Shown: piece by piece, positions 43,470-55,222 of the stretch
Position numbering within the stretch: position 1 is the stretch's first letter
How the letters are laid out: the number at the start of each line of letters is the position of its first letter
Origin: Sanghuangporus weigelae
Taxonomy: Eukaryota; Basidiomycota; Agaricomycetes; Hymenochaetales; Hymenochaetaceae
Length of the DNA stretch: 64,000 bases
Assembly (NCBI GenBank): GCA_033182465.1
Contig: CP137319.1
Coordinates: 3,878,745 to 3,942,744 of the forward strand
Direction: 5' to 3'
Position numbers and translations under genes: made by a program
Notes under the pieces: generated by a model
The model's database searches: none
The model's input: only the letters and a program-made list of their open reading frames with translations
What the model was told of the DNA's origin: nothing

Positions 43470-45727
43470 TTAGTTATCGTCCAAACCATACCCTCCTACC
43501 TTTCCATGCGTGACAGACCGATGCACTTCGGGTGTATGGCGTCTGGGGAATCCTTCAAATCCACCTCTTGGCTCCTGCCTTTCACACAAAGCTGAGCATA
43601 ATTTCACCTGAAGGGATGGCAATCCGTCCAGGGGGACTTCTGTACCATCCGCCTGTCGTCAATAAATGCGCATATCAGTGCGACCCGCGTAACAATATGC
43701 AAAGAATCACGTACGAGTGCGCAACGCCAGTGCAAATGTTTCTTGAGATACGCTCTTATGTCTTCAACATTGTTGATATCCTTCCCCTTCTGCATAAGTA
43801 CGCCTATGGAAATTATCGTTAATTGGGATTGCAGACCACTGCAAAGATTCAGCTTACGCGTAAGAGGGACATGACCAGTGATTGTTTCTCCTGCAGCTTC
43901 GCTCCTGCTGCAATTCGCACATTGACCACTAGTATTTCTGAAGACGCCAACATCGCCAACCCGTTCAGGCGCGAACATCCAGTTCCCTGATGGAACAGTG
44001 TCGGTGAGGAAGAAGTGGACGTAGCCGCTACCTGCGAACTGATAAGGGTTGACTGTGACTGTTGCAAACCAGTCATGGTAGCGATTGGGATAAGGAGGTG
44101 GATTAGATGGAGGAGCGGATTGCTCATGACCAGCTGGAATCAGAGTATCAGTAATTTCGTGCATGTTGTAACAAAAAAGATGGAGACGGAGTGGTATTTA
44201 AGCAATACATACGGTTTGCCGGAGGAACACCGGAAGCACGAGACTTTGATTGGACCAATGACGCACCAGGTTCTGCCGTCTGGGCGGCTTCCGAGATGCC
44301 AGATTGGGGCCCATAGAGATCCATGACGGCCCTCATGACGATTTGTCGCAGCTCTTCGGGGCTGGCGTCCGTGTTGCTAACTTCAGGGTAGGTATATCCG
44401 AACGACTTAGTGTCGCGTGAGTTGGCCGATATCCAATAAGTCACATCGTCGATATGAAACGGTGTAAGGTCCGTATTAACATCAATTTGTTTTCCTGGCG
44501 GGACCGTAAAACTACCGTCCTCAGATGAGCCTGGAACAACCCATAGAGTCGGGTTGAGGGCTTGCCACAGGGAAAGGAGCCTATCAACCTGTTCATCGAA
44601 AAATGATTAGAGAAAATCCACGCTCCATGAGTCTAATTACTCACATTCGTGTGGTGAAGGAAAAAGATCGGGTCAAAGCCCGCCATTGGAATGTTTGCCA
44701 TGTGCCCATTGCCACCAATGAGGACATGAACCTGATCGTGAATTGACTCCAGACTGTTTCCAGAACTCGTATGGTTCGAAAAGGTAACCCAGTCCTGATT
44801 GAACGCGAGCAAATCGAACGTATTATCACGCAGTTGCTCACCGCGACTATCCATGGCACTGAAATGTTCGCTGAATTAGAAAACACAGAAGATACGTGAA
44901 TTATGGATAATTTTACTTCTGTACCTTGTCCGGCTGGCTTTTTGCATCTGCGTTGTTTGAGGTTGGATAACGCAATGTCTGCGGCCAAACGGCGAAGGTG
45001 CTATCGAAAGACGGGTCGACAGGATGGAATTTGTAACCAAGGAGTGGGTTTCTGATGTTCCTCTTCTGCCCTCCAGGGGCAGAGACGACTGAGACGGTCT
45101 CAGTATTGTTCAGAAGTGGGTGGAGCGTGGTGTTTGCTGCCCAATCGTAGTAACTACAGCGTTGACAGTAAGCATCAGGGATCAACGAGTGAAGAAGGTG
45201 CTTACGGCTGACGAAGACGCTTTAAGGTTTCGCGATATTTGTTTTTCAGGGCCGGATCTTCGTAGGAGTTCGCGATTAAGGATGCTTGGTCCCAGACTAC
45301 TTGCTAATAGACTTCTATATCAGACTCAGTTGCCTTGCCTATGCCAAATGAAAATATACCTCGTAGAGGGCAACGTATGGGCGATGCCAGGTTGGAAAAA
45401 TGACACTTCCATGGGTGCAGTACCCACCGAAGGTGGGGTTGTTCAGTCCCTGAACGTTGTCCCATGGAATGTAGGGCTTTCCATGGATGCCTGTAAATGA
45501 AAGATGTAAAAAGCATGGAACGTAGCACGGGAGAAAGAAAGTAGCCAACCTGCGATTTGGAAGAAACTGGTCAGTACAGACTGCTCGTCGTTCTGTATAC
45601 GATCGAGCGCCAAAAGATAGAGATTCAGAACATCAGTATCCTTGGCGAAGTCGTCGAAATTCTTGCGGAGAGGGACGTCAATGCCAACAGCTGGAATGCC
45701 TGTTACGTGAAAGTGTTTGGAAGTCAT
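43470..45727 (-). CDS. Tyrosinase (polyphenol oxidase), copy 1
   Basis: Nine exons on the minus strand: 45727-45550, 45490-45360, 45303-45206, 45153-44917, 44870-44645, 44588-44213, 44133-43858, 43803-43715 and 43652-43470. 1794 nt, 597 residues, all in phase. CuA region: IHGKPYIPW and [18 protein letters not shown], including the Cys-x-His thioether pair and the HRP histidine. CuB region: [10 protein letters not shown] and [13 protein letters not shown]. No signal peptide, as in Agaricus-type intracellular tyrosinases. The C-terminal lid domain ([27 protein letters not shown]) is complete. Oxidises monophenols and diphenols to quinones for melanin formation. The lid keeps such enzymes latent until cleaved. 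Confidence 0.92.
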
Positions 45728-46679
45728 AGCAGAAAAGCGAGTAATTATCGAGAGTGTCAAAGGAAGAAAGCGCGGTGCAGAAGAGCGGTGCAGAAGAGCG
45801 GTAAAAAAAGAGCGCCTTTTAAACACAGCGGGTTACCTTTGCGGATAAAACGACGTGCACCCATGACAAAACTTCGAACAAGTAGACGTGCGTCCGGTAA
45901 AAACGGGATCGCTTAAGGGATAAATCATGAGTCTAGCAGTTTTCGGCTGGAGCAAAGATGGAGTCCTAACGTTTTACTAGATCGGAACTGACAGCATCCT
46001 ATAGAGTAATGCAAGTTGGTCCGTGAATGAAGACCGCTCAGGCTGTACACTCTACAATGTTTGGTAATGACATGACGCAATGGATTTCGCCAGATAATTG
46101 ATCTGGCGAGTAACGAGAGCTGCTTTTGGCTTTTGGCCTCCTTAAATAAGGGATAGAATAGAAAGAGTCGACAGAAGCTGGCGTTACCTGAATGAACAAA
46201 CACTGAACATGTGACTTGAACTTGTAATAGTCCGGGTAAAATCTTCAGCTCGACACGGAACTGAGGTAATTGTACATCACTTCACATTTCAAATTCTGGA
46301 ACAGGTGTATCCACATCGCGATGGGATCAAATGCAGAGCTGCGGGGAACCTGTTTTTTTCGCTCCGTCTGACGCATCATGAGTCGCCTATTGTGATTTGC
46401 ATTGAAACAAAGCACTTGTCTCCAATCGGTCCGCATATTACGCGCAACGAGGGTGTCTATGTTCGTCACAGAACTGATCTTCTCTTTAGTTTCCCTCGCT
46501 AGAACAAAGCGTGATATGTGCATTTCTATCGTCAATCTATTTACATTTTGTCTAGTCAATGCGACATAGGAGCGAAAAATGGATTTTATGTTGTACTCTA
46601 CAAAGCATCGAAACCGAAACATTGGATCTGTCCCAGTGGAAAGTCAGGGATGAAAGCATCCGCCATGAAGTTATTACCG
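45728..46679. other. Intergenic, no gene recognised
   Basis: Upstream of tyrosinase copy 1 and downstream of the MFS gene. A 125-codon minus-strand frame at 46245-46622 shows no family resemblance. Confidence 0.35.
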
Positions 46680-48892
46680 TTAGGTCCTTCCACCTGCAAC
46701 TTCCTCAACTTGTCCTCCTTCATTTTCAGCCTCATCGTCGTCCTCCTTCGCTGGACCCCACGGGACCTCCGGTAACCTCGATCCAATAATGAGCGTTATT
46801 ATGACCAGAGCGATCATGACACCATAGACCATCAGTCCGCCCAATCTCCTCCACATCATAGCTGGCTCCGCATCATCAAGCATCGCAGTGACCAAGCCGG
46901 ATTGAGGTGTCGCGTCACCAGCATTAACCACAAGCGCGTATACACCGACGCTCTCTGGCAACGGGTCCGCAACAGGTTCTCCATCCCCAGGGAGTCGGGA
47001 CCCGGCATCTTTCCCATATTCCCATGCAAGGCCCTTCGCAAACAACGCAGACGCAGAGTACGGACCGACACAGCGCATAATAGAGACTGTACATTGCGCG
47101 ATCCCGTTGACTGCCCCAAGTGTTCTCTTCCCTCCACGGGATTTCTTTGAGTCTCGTAGCTTCTTTGCCGTGGACGGCTTCCGATGGTACTTGTAGTCTT
47201 TGTTACCAGACTCCGAGGTAGGGACAAGCGTCGCACTAGATGAAGAAGAAGATATCGCTGGCCCAGGAGATGGAAGTGCACGGATTCCTTCAACTGGCTT
47301 GACATGAGGCTTCAGAGGAATAGCGCTGGCAGCGGCTGTGATACTGATAGAAAGAAAGAGCAAATTTAGCCATGCGTTCAAGTAATGATAAAACTGAACG
47401 TACAAAATAAAAACGCTCCCATAACACATATTCAAGAGAAGCGTCAACGCAAGCTGTAGCGTGACCAACGCAATCAATAGCGGGCTCAATCTGTCATCGC
47501 TCATTGCTTCACCTCTCGTGTCTGCCGCAGCGTCTTCGGCTCGCACTACGGCGCTCATGATAGGAAACAATGCGAAGATGGGGCAAGCGCTTGCGATGCC
47601 TACAAGATACACCTTCCTGTTACCCCACCGCTTCGTTAACCTCGCAAAAAAGCCTACTTGAAACACGCCGTTTGCGAATCCCAAAACTGCCAAGAATGAT
47701 CCGATCGTACTCGGAGGAAGTGCGAGACCTCCTAGAGACCGCGGAGAGGCATAGAATGTCGGCTGGAGAGCACGATATGCGATGTCCAGCAGGGAAAGAA
47801 GCGCATATGCTGTAGTAGATAGAAGAACTGGGCGAGTAAGGAGACGTTTGAGTGGTAAAGCATCGGGAATCGAACTCGCACGCGAATCATGTCCAGGATC
47901 AAGCTTCAGCGGGTCGGAGCAAGATGAATGGAATTTCAGCCGAGATTTGAGACTGCCAAGGAAGGTCCGAAAAGCAAAGCCTGTCGGATTCGTCTCCTTC
48001 AATAAGAAGAGGGTCACGAGCCATGCCAATATGCTGAATGTCGCGGGGATCGAGCAAGGTAAGAAATACGGATGACTCTTCAGGAAACTACTCTCCCCTA
48101 AAAGACCTGGAAAGCGTTCCGTCGGATGCGAGAGAGCTCCGCCGATCAAAGGCCCGATAGTAGCACCGGTCGACCAGGAAATAGGCTGGTATGCGAACGC
48201 TCGCGCAACATTTGTCGCATCTGTCATCTCGCCCATCATGCTCTTCACGACACCGATGTTGCCGTTTAATGCCCCGTTCTTGCCGGTTCGGGATGATTGA
48301 GTGAGATTTGAGATAATGAGATAATGAGAGGAAGCAACATACCAGAGAACGAGCAATCACGAGAGCAGGAAACGATCTTGCAAGCCCGAAACAGAACATA
48401 GAAAGCGAGAGACCTGCTAGTCCAACAAGAATGACGGGCTTACGACCGACACGATCTGATATGCGAGACCAATGCAGAACTGTCATAGCCTGTGTTGCAA
48501 AGAATATGCTTTGCTGATACGAGAAAGTAAAGTAAATCTCTCGGGAGTGACTGCCGAAGGTTGCGGAACGCACCATAATACCAACATAATACGCAACCTT
48601 CTTATCGTCGCCCTTTGTCACGCCTGTCTCACGAATGAGTTGTGGGAGGAAGGGGTAGATGACCTAAAGGAAAAGAAACGGCTTGAACATGAAGCTAAAC
48701 GGACTAGGATACATGAAGATGCACCTGGGAAGACATAGGCTCTGCGAGCTGGAGCACGAGAGTGATGGAAAACTGGCCCCATGGAATGGGTGTCTCCTTG
48801 ACTCGTTCTCGTTCTCGTTCCCGTACAGGAAGTTCGTCGTCCTCCTGGACCGAGTTGTGCAAAAGAGGAGTCTCTTCATCTGTGACCGTCAT
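46680..48892 (-). CDS. MFS transporter, ZIFL-like
   Basis: Five exons: 48892-48725, 48663-48574, 48513-48343, 48278-47404 and 47343-46680. 1968 nt, 655 residues, all in phase. Acidic N-terminus with TPLLHN, then PIPWGQFSITLVLQLAEP and VIYPFLPQLIRETGV. The MFS loop signature is SRISDRVGRKPVILVG, followed by GALNGNIGVVKSMMGEMTD and GPLIGGALSHP, typical of the ZIFL group of 12-helix antiporters. A large, Ser/Lys-rich cytosolic insert lies at residues about 460-530 and an acidic tail at the end. Family members move zinc-chelator, potassium or drug substrates. The substrate here is unknown. It sits between two tyrosinases on the same strand. Confidence 0.88.
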
Positions 48893-49312
48893 CGCCGCCG
48901 CGACCCAGACGACTGTGCAGATACTGTCGACGTGGTAGTTAAAAACGAAGAAAAGAACATTGAGGATGAGAAGTAAACTGGGCTACGATTACGTTATCTG
49001 AAAGAGAAGTTGAGTCAAGGAGTTGAAGAAGCCGAGGTCTGAGAGCACGAGGCGATCTTTCGAAGCCCTCGGAACAAAGTCGGATCAATATTCATCACCG
49101 CATTACGTCACGTATTCGGCCGACAAGTAATAAATTTGATTTGAACTACTGACCAATGATGATGTGCTGTGTTCGAACGATCAACAATACTCATATTTCA
49201 CTCTTGCTTACAGTCATTATTACATCGCATAACGGAACACCTTCACATTCAAAATACTCATTTCACATGTTTATCCCTTGCCTCGTCAGATGTTCCTTTC
49301 CTCGATTTATAT
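48893..49312. other. Intergenic spacer
   Basis: Promoter side of the MFS gene and 3' side of tyrosinase copy 2. Nothing else seen. Confidence 0.4.
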
Positions 49313-51576
49313 CTAGTCGCTGTCCGCAACATAACCTCCCACCTTGCCGTGTGTGACAGATCGATGAACTTCCGGTACCTGGCGAGTTGGGAACCCTTCG
49401 AAGCTGCCCCTACGCTCCCCCTTCTGGCACAAAGCCGAGAATAGCTTGACCTGAAGAGAAGGGACGTTCTCTAACGGGAGGTCTGTGCCACCGACCTACA
49501 AGAATCATAAGAACTTCAATAACGAATGTTGCAGTGAAAGAAAACCGTTTGCGTACGAGTGCGCAGCGCCAGTGCATGTGAGTCTTGAGATATTCTTTAA
49601 TTCCGTCTACATCGTTGATATCCTTTCCCTTGCCCAATAATATGCCTAGAAATGGACAATCCTGAGTGATATATTTCGCTGATGCAGCTAAGAGGTTAAC
49701 TCACGTGTCAGAGGTACTTGTCCGGATACCGTCTCACCCTCGTCCTGGCGCCTCTTACAGTTCGTACATTGATCGCTTGAATTCTTGAAGATGGCGACGT
49801 CTCCAGCTCGCTCCGGGGCATGCAAGTAATCCCCCGATGGAACCTTTTCGGACAAGAATATGAAAATATGACCGCTCCTTGCAAATTCCGCAGGGTTAAC
49901 TGTGACCGTAGCGAACCAGTCATAGTAGCGAGCGGGGTAGGTAGGGCTTGTTGCATCACCAGCTGCCCCGTGTCCAGCTGTTCGTGTGATCCAGATTAAG
50001 CACGAAGTCTGCCAAAGAAATTGATATCGAGAATTACTCACGGTTGGAGGAGGGATTTACAACCGACAGTGATTTGGATTGGGCCAAAGCCGTGGCAGTC
50101 GCTGTATCTTGGGAAACGTCGAAAATAGGGCCATATAGGTTCATCACAGCCTTCATAACGGCCTCGCGCAGCTCTTCAGGGCTTTTCGCATCACAGCCAA
50201 TCTCCGGATACGTATACCCGAACAATTTCATGTCACGGACCGACTCAGACTTCCAGAAAGTATAGTCGTCGACATGGAATGGTGTGAGATCCGTGTAGGT
50301 GTCTACAGACTCATTGGGTGGCACAGTGAAACTCCCTTGCTGTGAGGGACCCGGAACAACCCAGAGATCCGGATTGAGAGCCTGCCAGAGAGCCAACATT
50401 CGATCAACCTAAACGAAGACCAATGCAAAGTAATCAAACCGGACAGCTCAATTCAGTACCACTTAAAGACCTACATTTGTATGATGAAGGAAGAATATTG
50501 GATCAAATGCCGCCATGGGGACGTCTCCCATATGCCCCTGTTCCCCAATATAGAGGTGAACGTTGTCGTGTATCTCCTCGAGATTGTTTGCTCCCTGGCC
50601 ATTGCGACGATTTGACATGGTCATCCAATCATGATTGTACGCTAGCAAATCGAATATTAAATCGCGGATTTGGTCATTGTTCTCACTCAAGGTGCTGATT
50701 AAACAGAGTTATAAGTTGAACCGGCTAGATCACAGAACACAGTATTTCTTACCGCTCGACCTCTTCAGGTTGGCTTTCCGCATCTGGATCCGTAGTGCTC
50801 GCTGGATGGCGCACCGTCTTGCGCCAGATAGCAAACCTATCTTCAAAGGAAGGGTCGATAGGATGGAATTTGTAACCGAAAAGCGGGTTCGTGATATGCT
50901 CCGTCTCTCCGTGGGGAGCGGTGACTACTTTTACAGTCTCGATAGAATTCAAGAGGGGATGGATAGTGTTTGGCTTGACTGCCCAATCATAGTATCTATA
51001 TGCGCGTCCCTGTGAGGATGAGCACCGAAGGAGAGTGTCAAGAAAACTTACGGCTGTCGGAGCCGCCGAGATGCTTCTTGATACTTGATCCTCAAATCAT
51101 GCCTTTCATACGAATTCGCTATCTTTCTGGCCTCTTCCCATACCACTTGCTATAGTGTTATCGCATCAGCAATCTGCTAATATATCGAATATTCAGGTCA
51201 CTAGGTACCTCGTAAAGTGCAACATATGGACGGTGCCACGTTGGGAAGATGACGCTGCCATGGGTGCAGTAGCCTCCGAAGCCATAGCTATCCTGTCCTT
51301 GAACACCATCCCATGGCTGGAAAGGCTTTCCATGGATACCTAATTAACGGCGAGTTCCTGAGAATTGAAGTCACCGTAGTTATAATAGATTCACATACCT
51401 GCGATTTGAAAGTGACTGATCAGCTTGCTTTGGTCGGCACACTGAATTTCACGTAGAGCAAGTAGATAGAGGTTCAGGACGTCAACGTCCTCGGCGAACT
51501 GATTGAACTCCAAGCGGGGCGGAACAACGGAGCCAAAGGTCTTGATGCCAGTGATGTGGTAGAATTTGTTGGACAT
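49313..51576 (-). CDS. Tyrosinase (polyphenol oxidase), copy 2
   Basis: Starts with ATG at 51576 ([11 protein letters not shown]). Exon 1 is 51576-51399 and exon 2 starts at 51339. The remaining introns fall at the same positions as in copy 1, and the last exon ends TAG at 49313. Cu[10 protein letters not shown] and [18 protein letters not shown]. Cu[24 protein letters not shown]-terminal lid: [15 protein letters not shown] and [12 protein letters not shown]. No signal peptide. Protein similarity to copy 1 is high throughout, with different surface loops. Apparently functional. A tandem-type duplicate now separated by the MFS gene. Confidence 0.9.
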
Positions 51577-52382
51577 CGTTTGACCCTGAATATAAAAGAT
51601 GACAAGAAAGAAACCTAGGCGGTTGTGGTTATGGGAGCTGTGAACAGGCCTTTTAAGTATTCCTGGAAAAAGTTTCGGATAAAAAGGAGGGGACCCACGA
51701 AGTATGCCGCTGAGCACGAAGCCCAAGGAGGAATATGGAATGGAAAGGCAAGCGGGATGGTGGAGTTTCAACTGAAGGGAAGGTGGAGAGATGAGACAAT
51801 ATTGCTTCGAGACTAACGTCTGACAACAGCGTATGGTCATTATGGTCATTCAGATGTTCAGAAAGAATAAAACTCAGAGCATTGCTATGTTTGGACCTGA
51901 CAATGCACCGTTTCTTACATGGTTGACAGGAAGAATGAAGCCATTAAGGTTCCCGAGTCGAGACTGCCTTTGCACAAATCAGTTTTTTCCCTGTAATACG
52001 AGTTATTTTACAAATACGTTTACAGATAGTGCACGAATATCTTCATAGCAGATTCGAGAGGTTCTCGGGGCGAGATAAGAAAAAGCGCTTCAAAGCGTCT
52101 TTGGCAATGTGAAATCATACAGACATAAAGTTGTAACATTCACCATTTCTTTCTCACCTTCAGCATCACTGTGATAGGGAAACGGCTCATGATGGACGCA
52201 CCATCGCGTTTCCTGAAACACCGGGAAGAATCACCTGAGCGTCTCGTAATACCAAAATGCTGCTTGGAAGCCTTGAAAGGGCTCGGAAGAATTCTTGTAA
52301 ACAAGCAAATTACGATGTTCCATATGTCCATAGAACCCAGTTGAATGAGCACCCTGAATGATCGGATAATTTTTAGGACTCA
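51577..52382. other. Intergenic, no gene recognised
   Basis: Upstream of tyrosinase copy 2. The part nearest 52380 may hold the 3' end of the disrupted membrane-protein gene. Confidence 0.3.
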
Positions 52383-53633
52383 CTATCTCAAATGATAGCC
52401 GCTTTGCCCGTCGCAGAGAGGAATCTTGTAAAGCGGCCGCGACAGTAAGAACAAAGAGCGGGTCGTTCCATGCCAGCGCAAATTTAGCACGATGTAAGGC
52501 CCAAATACCTCACCTTGATAATACGGACCAAGAAGAAACTCGGATGAGGAGGTCCGAGAGTAGGCGTTTTTTTCGACCGTTACCATATATCCAATGATAT
52601 TTGCATAAGTTGTCGCGCACTCCAAAAGCAATACCACCACCTTGGAAGGCAGAAGTCAGTCCGCATCCAAGTCCCGTTCGAAAGTTCAGCACATGGCAAC
52701 GGTTCTAACGAGTTCCAGTTGCAGGCACTCCGAAACGTGGGTCGAGGACTCCAGTAGGACATTAAGAGCCGCGTAAATGACGATGAATACGACCGATTCT
52801 GTCAGGCATACTGCCTTGGGTTCAACCAGTAGACAAGTACTAGTTCTCTCCCGAAACAACTAGGGCTCCGACCGTATCCGTATACGGGTACGGGCGTATA
52901 AAAGAAGGTCCATACGGATACGGGCGTATATATACGCCCGTATATATGGCACACCAGACTGTTATACGGATACGGACAGCCCGTATACGGGGAATACGCC
53001 GTATACGGCAGTTACAGGGCAGAAACTGTAGAATAGAAATAAAATGAGTTGAAAATGCTCATTTCGAGTTATCTGGTCCTTACATAGCCCAAATACCACA
53101 ACTTTCAAGTTGTTCACCCCTGCCAGGAAGGGCGCAGCGGAGTCCGAGCAGACAAATTCAGTGGACCGTGATAGAAAGGAGATGCGTGGGAACAGTACTG
53201 TATTGAATCCGGCAGTCCCTTCCTCATACGATTCCGGTAGGGAATCATCCGTACCCTGTCCATTTTTTTGGATAGCCCTGGAATATACTTTTTCAAGTAA
53301 GTGATCTACCAAATCACCAGAAATGGTATAAAATATACTCAATTCTCTGCTACCGGGAGGCACAGCCTTAGCTCCCGTATACGGCGTATAAGCCGTAAAC
53401 GTCAAATTTCCAGACCTTTGTATACGGTTACGGCCGCATATATACGGCCCGTATATTTTGCTCTTATTGTGTCATACGGATACGGCCGTACCCGTATACG
53501 GACAGCCCGTATACGGGTTATACGCATACGGTCGGAGCCCTAGAAACAACCAGGCCGAACTGCTAGTAGTAACGTTTGTCTGAACGAGATGACATGGCTG
53601 GAGAACGTACCTGGCGTCGTTGCCGAAGTCCAT
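52383..53633 (-). pseudogene. Membrane-protein-like gene split by a hAT MITE
   Basis: Minus strand. A short exon 53633-53611 (ATG, MDFGNDA, phase 2) splices by GTACGT..CTAG to a second exon starting at 53562. That exon is cut after 20 bases by the MITE 52861-53542. Reading on from 52852 (dropping one target copy) the frame continues without a break: CLLVEP, then TESVVFIVIYAALNVLL, a membrane helix. A 60-bp intron with a CTGAC branch leads to VVVLLLECATTYANIIGYM, a second helix. Further exons toward 52383 are uncertain. No family named with confidence. The resemblance is to fungal multi-helix proteins of the DUF6533/6534 kind. Confidence 0.5.
52861..53542. mobile_element. hAT-type MITE, young copy 2
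   Basis: 682 bp, reverse complement of 36585-37266 with very few differences. Perfect 8-bp duplication GAAACAAC at 52853-52860 and 53543-53550. Inserted in what appears to be an exon. Confidence 0.93.
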
Positions 53634-53696
53634 CCCGGTCTGGACATATCCGGGAAAGCAGATAAGATAATCACTGCCTTTCTTTACCTTTCAACT

Positions 53697-54457
53697 CACA
53701 CCGGGCAAAGAGTTATTATAATCTAAAATAAATTTGTAATTAGCTGACAAACAAGATTTGAAATTAGATACCGCATTTAGTTGCATAATATATTTCGAGT
53801 TTGTTCTCTGGCAAAATGCTAAACTAGATTTGAAATAACAATAAGGATTTCGATACGGATTAGGAAAACAAAGAGATCACAAATAATGCCATGTGAAAAA
53901 CACATAAAGAAATTTGAAGTTCTTTAAAGGAAAAGATGCTTGCGTTTAGTAATTGCTGAAATTTATTGTCTTTAAAAGAAAGAAATTTAAAGTTTCTTTT
54001 GTTGTTATGACAAAGAAAAAATAAGTTTGGCAGTGCCCTCTGTTTGACCACCGATCGCCCACCGATTGCCCACTGAGAGCCCACTGAGTGCCCGCCGATC
54101 GCCCGCTGATCGCCCACTCAGTGCCAAACTTATTTTTTCTTTGTCATAACAACAAAAGAAACTTTAAATTTCTTTCTTTTAAAGACAATAAATTTCAGCA
54201 ATTACTAAACGCAAGCATCTTTTCCTTTAAAGAACTTCAAATTTCTTTATGTGTTTTTCACATGGCATTATTTGTGATCTCTTTGTTTTCCTAATCCGTA
54301 TCGAAATCCTTATTGTTATTTCAAATCTAGTTTAGCATTTTGCCAGAGAACAAACTCGAAATATATTATGCAACTAAATGCGGTATCTAATTTCAAATCT
54401 TGTTTGTCAGCTAATTACAAATTTATTTTAGATTATAATAACTCTTTGCCCGGTGTG
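53697..54457. mobile_element. Fold-back element with a minirepeat core
   Basis: 761 bp, ends CACACCGGGCAAAGAG and its complement, 3-bp duplication ACT at 53694-53696 and 54458-54460. The arms of about 335 bp appear perfectly palindromic. The loop (about 54040-54120) is made of short degenerate repeats of the type ACCGATCGCCC / CCCACTGAG. Internal arm sequence matches the nested element at 29839, so they belong to one family. No protein encoded. Confidence 0.92.
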
Positions 54458-54558
54458 ACTAGTACTGCCTGCGAAGTCACGACGTGTGATGTGTGATGTG
54501 GATTGGCATTGTTCCGATCCGCAACGCTCCGCTCGACCACTTCAACTGGACGGTCAGC

Positions 54559-54714
54559 ATGACAAATCTCAAAATCTGGTGCCTCCTCATCGACCGCGAA
54601 AAGAAGGCTGCCTTTGGAGATCCCTTTTCTGTTATCGTCGGCCTCGATGCACGCATTCAGGACTTGAAAAAGAAGGTCAAGGAAGAGCAACCAGTTGTTC
54701 TCGGGAATGTGTGA
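54559..54714 (+). pseudogene. Crinkler-type N-terminal domain stub
   Basis: From the ATG at 54559, 51 codons resemble the ubiquitin-like N-terminal domain of Crinkler (CRN) proteins: MTNLKIWCLLID, PFSVIVGLDARIQDLKKKVKEE, then a stop at the point where the family normally continues. An in-frame Met also lies upstream at 54493. No C-terminal effector domain follows. CRN proteins are also common in saprotrophic mushrooms, where their role is unclear. Confidence 0.55.
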
Positions 54715-55222
54715 CGAATGGTAGAGTTCAGTCACACGAAAGATTCCTCTTGCACTCAGATCACTCCGTTACTGACTGGATTAACCGTAGTATTAGAGTG
54801 GTAGTCGAGAGGGAAGAATCCCTCTTACATTCGCTATCTACCAGCTATATAAACTAAACTACGCATGGGGAAAACGTGAAAACAAAAGCTAACTAAATGC
54901 ATAGGGTCACGATCACATAAGCCATTAGGTCACGCGATTAGGAATCAGAGTGACAGTTATTTCGTTACATACGCCCTCCAGAACTTGTCCACAAGTTCTT
55001 TATGTAGAGTAGCGTGACAGAATAAAAGAGTTGATGCATAGAACATATATTTCAGGTGTGAATACATGAAGACGGCATAAAACATATTTTAGATCGAGTC
55101 GATTGAGTAGACGATCGACTTCGCTGACCATTTCCATAAAACAAGTTTACATAAGCAGCATAGAGGAAAGTAGCACACATATCACATCTCGCGCAGCAGT
55201 GTACTATTAACGTTACTTGTCC
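54715..55222. other. Intergenic, no gene recognised
   Basis: AT-rich spacer. Nothing supported. Confidence 0.4.

Noticed and set aside
46245-46622. 125-codon minus-strand frame between the MFS and tyrosinase genes
   Set aside because: No conserved motif, no promoter or splice context. Treated as chance.
53860-54294. Mirror open frames ending in the same hydrophobic peptide on both strands
   Set aside because: They arise from the palindromic arms of the fold-back element. Not genes.
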